This document shows positions 5,755 through 6,573 of a stretch of DNA of 6,573 bases, one piece after another. Position 1 is the first letter of the stretch, and each line of letters starts with the position of its first letter. The DNA comes from an uncultured Prevotella sp. Lineage in GTDB: Bacteria; Bacteroidota; Bacteroidia; Bacteroidales; Bacteroidaceae. The position numbers and the translations under genes were made by a program. The DNA is taken from NCBI GenBank assembly GCA_937916075.1, contig CALGHW010000432.1, forward strand, positions 1 to 6,573, read 5' to 3'. Below the pieces are notes generated by a model, which was not told the DNA's origin, did not search any database, and saw nothing but the letters and a program-made list of their open reading frames with translations.

Positions 5755-5831
5755 GATGATGAGACTAAAAAATAATAATTCAAAAAAACAGAATATACTA
5801 TTAAACACATACAGTATTTTTTATTCAGTGA

Positions 5832-5927
5832 AAAGCCGCCAGCAGGGTAGAGAAAGCTCCATCCCCACCAGCGGCACGGGTTTCCTAATACCTCAGTTTG
5901 CACTGATTTTTTTGATAAGGTTTGAAG
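5832..5927 (-). repeat. Tandem repeat unit 1 (96 bp)
   Basis: On the plus strand it opens AAAGCCGCCAG and closes AGGTTTGAAG, and abuts unit 2. Shared blocks with unit 2 are the first 11 bases, CACCAGCG.CAC.GGTTTCC (5866-5885), ACCTCAG (5890-5896) and the last 10 bases. Minus-strand hairpins are at 5835-5875 (GCCGC/GCGGC closing stem) and 5893-5906 (5-bp stem TCAGT/ACTGA, loop GCAA). The bases between the conserved blocks differ a good deal from unit 2, while pairing is kept. Confidence 0.75.
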
Positions 5928-6024
5928 AAAGCCGCCAGTGAGGTATGGGAATGTCCTCCCTCACCAGCGACACAGGTTTCCGCCAAACACCTCAGCTTAC
6001 GCTGGATTTATTTGAGGTTTGAAG
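5928..6024 (-). repeat. Tandem repeat unit 2 (97 bp)
   Basis: Same order of blocks as unit 1, directly adjacent. Minus-strand hairpins are at 5931-5971 (closing stem GTCGC/GCGGC, inner stem GTGAGG/CCTCAC) and 5993-6004 (stem CAGC/GCTG, loop GTAA). The ACCT/AGGT pair flanking the small hairpin (6018-6015 with 5992-5989) is extended here to ACCTC/GAGGT. The divergence between the two units points to an old duplication under structural constraint rather than a recent copy. Confidence 0.75.
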
Positions 6025-6104
6025 AAAGCCCTTCCACCCTCACGGGCGGTCGGGTGGCTCGCCTTCCTACCCTCACAGACAGTCGGGCAAATGGTGCGAC
6101 AAAG
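6025..6104 (-). repeat. Degenerate third repeat block
   Basis: It starts like the other units on the plus strand (AAAGCC at 6025-6030) and then departs. It contains a perfect 6-bp inverted repeat CCACCC/GGGTGG (6034-6039 with 6052-6057) and a direct repeat CTTCC(T)ACCCTCAC at 6031-6043 and 6064-6077. No GNRA hairpin of the other units is found. It could be a decayed unit or a separate module. Confidence 0.45.
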
Positions 6105-6122
6105 CAGCCACCGCCGTGGCTG
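6105..6122 (-). repeat. Perfect hairpin, near twin of the terminator hairpin
   Basis: CAGCCAC/GTGGCTG, 7 bp with a 4-nt loop. The core GCCAC-CGCC-GTGGC (6107-6120) differs by a single loop base from the core at 5739-5752. No T-tract of note follows on either strand, so it is not itself an obvious terminator. The two copies bracket the repeat units. Confidence 0.6.
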
Positions 6123-6180
6123 GATAATGTCACAAAAACTAAAAACCTATAACATTAAACTCACATAATAACCTAAAAAC

Positions 6181-6198
6181 TTGATAAAATACTATCAA
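6181..6198. promoter_or_regulatory. Perfect inverted repeat, candidate operator
   Basis: TTGATA and TATCAA form a perfect 6-bp inverted repeat around a 6-bp AT-rich centre (AAATAC), 18 bp in total. This size and symmetry suit a dimeric repressor. The site lies about 80 bp past the MBL-fold gene stop and upstream, in minus-strand terms, of the candidate RNA. In AT-rich DNA such a palindrome can occur by chance, and no protein in the window is known to bind it. Confidence 0.35.
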
Positions 6199-6276
6199 CT
6201 CAATAAATAAAACGATTGGAAAAGAATTGTATGCTATAATCCCATTTCTTTCACTTCACTATTTCTTTATAACTTA

Positions 6277-6573
6277 TTAAATATTTATTTCCTTTGTGAA
6301 ATTCACCGACAGCCCCGCCCGTGCAAGGAAGCACCTTTTGCCTGTTGCAATCCGCACACGGCGGGTTATCTTCGACTCGTTGTTGACTGAGTTCCGCTCG
6401 GACATATGCAGCAGCATGATGTCCCGTGTCCGTGAAAGGTCTGCACAGCGGAGGATGCCGATTGCGTTGTTCACCGACAGGTGCGACTGGCGGATGCGTT
6501 CCTTCTGTGCCTTCGGTATGTCGGAAAGGTGCAGGATGTAGTCGTCATAGTTTGCTTCGAGCATCCAATGAAC
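6277..6573 (-). CDS. MBL-fold metallohydrolase, C-terminal part (5' end off right edge)
   Basis: The frame is open to the window end, and the visible 98 codons are the C-terminal third of a phage or YycJ/PhnP-like metallo-beta-lactamase-fold protein. Landmarks are LEANYDDYIL (the 'EaNy' block), KERIRQSHLSVNNAIGIL with the conserved SHLS histidine, IMLLHMSERNS with the HxS block, and ATGKRCFLARAGLSV as the last strand. These residues normally contribute to the metal site and core; the HxHxDH motif lies outside the window. The family includes phosphodiesterases and nucleases acting on nucleic acids. From memory, copies occur among recombination genes in Bacteroidota prophages. The ATG-like codon at 6564 is internal, because the EaNy block continues the frame upstream. 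The stop at 6277 is followed by the noncoding gap without an obvious terminator. Confidence 0.78.
   Translation of the reverse strand, partial: VHWMLEANYDDYILHLSDIPKAQKERIRQSHLSVNNAIGILRCADLSRTRDIMLLHMSERNSVNNESKITRRVRIATGKRCFLARAGLSVNFTKEINI

Larger units (their letters stand above)
5720..6122 (-). ncRNA. Candidate structured RNA made of tandem repeat modules
   Basis: A minus-strand transcript of about 400 nt is proposed between the hairpin at 6105-6122 and the terminator-like hairpin at 5737-5754. Each 96/97-nt module holds a small hairpin with a GNRA loop (GCAA at 5901-5898, GTAA at 6000-5997). A flanking ACCT/AGGT pairing surrounds that hairpin, and a larger hairpin closed by GCCGC or GTCGC with GCGGC follows. 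The GNRA stem changes from T-A to C-G at its loop-closing pair between modules. The larger stem uses a G.U pair that would be a C-A mismatch if the plus strand were transcribed. These facts favour a minus-strand RNA. I match it to no named family. It could instead be DNA-level repeats at a replication or packaging site. Confidence 0.45.
5630..6276. other. 647-bp gap without a protein gene
   Basis: No convincing protein gene occurs on either strand. Short frames inside lack start context and family features, and they are interrupted by the repeat structure. From right to left it holds: an AT-rich stretch (6276-6123) with a perfect inverted repeat (6181-6198) and a direct repeat CTAAAAAC (6139-6146 and 6173-6180); a GC-rich hairpin (6105-6122); a degenerate third repeat block (6025-6104); two tandem 96/97-bp repeats (5832-6024); a hairpin before a T-rich run (5720-5754); a weak promoter-like pair (5694-5728); and a GC hairpin in the leader of the next gene (5663-5689). 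It separates the MBL-fold gene from the left-hand array and probably holds control elements for it. Confidence 0.75.

Noticed and set aside
5779..5825. Weak ATACT/AGTAT stem followed by six T on the plus strand, terminator-like.
   Set aside because: Only 5 A/T-rich pairs with a long loop and no plus-strand gene to terminate.
5720..6122. A CRISPR array.
   Set aside because: Units are imperfect, about 96 bp long, only two clear copies, with no short identical repeats alternating with unique spacers and no cas genes.
5922..6152. Plus-strand open frame of 76 codons across the repeats, with a neighbouring 62-codon frame.
   Set aside because: The frames run through the hairpin repeats, the protein sequences change character between repeat units, and there is no family pattern. 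Spurious translation of structured DNA.
6235..6240. A perfect TATAAT preceded by TG (extended -10 like) on the plus strand.
   Set aside because: No matching -35 at proper distance, it would read antisense into the MBL-fold gene, and Bacteroidota promoters use a different -7 sequence. AT-rich chance match.

Overview
The window looks like part of a bacteriophage or prophage of a Bacteroidota host (Bacteroides/Prevotella/Parabacteroides type). This rests on the gene content: a Bacteroidota-style tail protein, a two-helix holin-like protein, a phage MazG-like pyrophosphohydrolase, a divergent ThyX-like protein, a protein with two HTH segments and many tiny proteins. The mostly weak Shine-Dalgarno signals with A-rich leaders also fit. 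Every convincing gene lies on the minus strand, so the biological reading order runs from right to left.

Right edge (6573-6277): the C-terminal end of an MBL-fold metallohydrolase, cut by the window. It is followed by about 650 bp without a protein gene (6276-5630). The first part of this gap is AT-rich and carries a perfect 6-6-6 inverted repeat. The second part (about 6122-5720) holds two tandem 96/97-bp repeats, a degenerate third block and twin GCCAC/GTGGC hairpins, the last of which precedes a T-rich run like a terminator. Base pairs that work only as G.U on the minus strand, GNRA tetraloops and one compensatory pair change suggest a minus-strand structured RNA. I do not recognise its family.

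Left of the gap is a compact array of genes joined by ATGA-type overlaps or short gaps: a small membrane protein (5629-5408), an unrecognised 278-aa protein (5415-4579), a 267-aa DNA-binding-like protein (4582-3779), a 44-aa protein (3758-3624) translationally coupled to MazG (3627-3307), a 92-aa protein (3293-3015) and a 59-aa acidic protein (3058-2879). Next comes a tRNA-like element (2861-2761) with an intact D/T elbow but an abnormal anticodon arm, then a 112-aa protein (2733-2395), the ThyX-like protein (2398-1817), the holin (1734-1456) and the N-terminal 481 codons of a tail or baseplate protein (1445 to the left edge).

Inferred working picture: MazG and ThyX adjust the nucleotide pool, the HTH protein may regulate or act in DNA packaging, and the holin and tail protein serve late lysis and virion assembly. 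The most unusual items are the repeat RNA candidate and the tRNA-like element.
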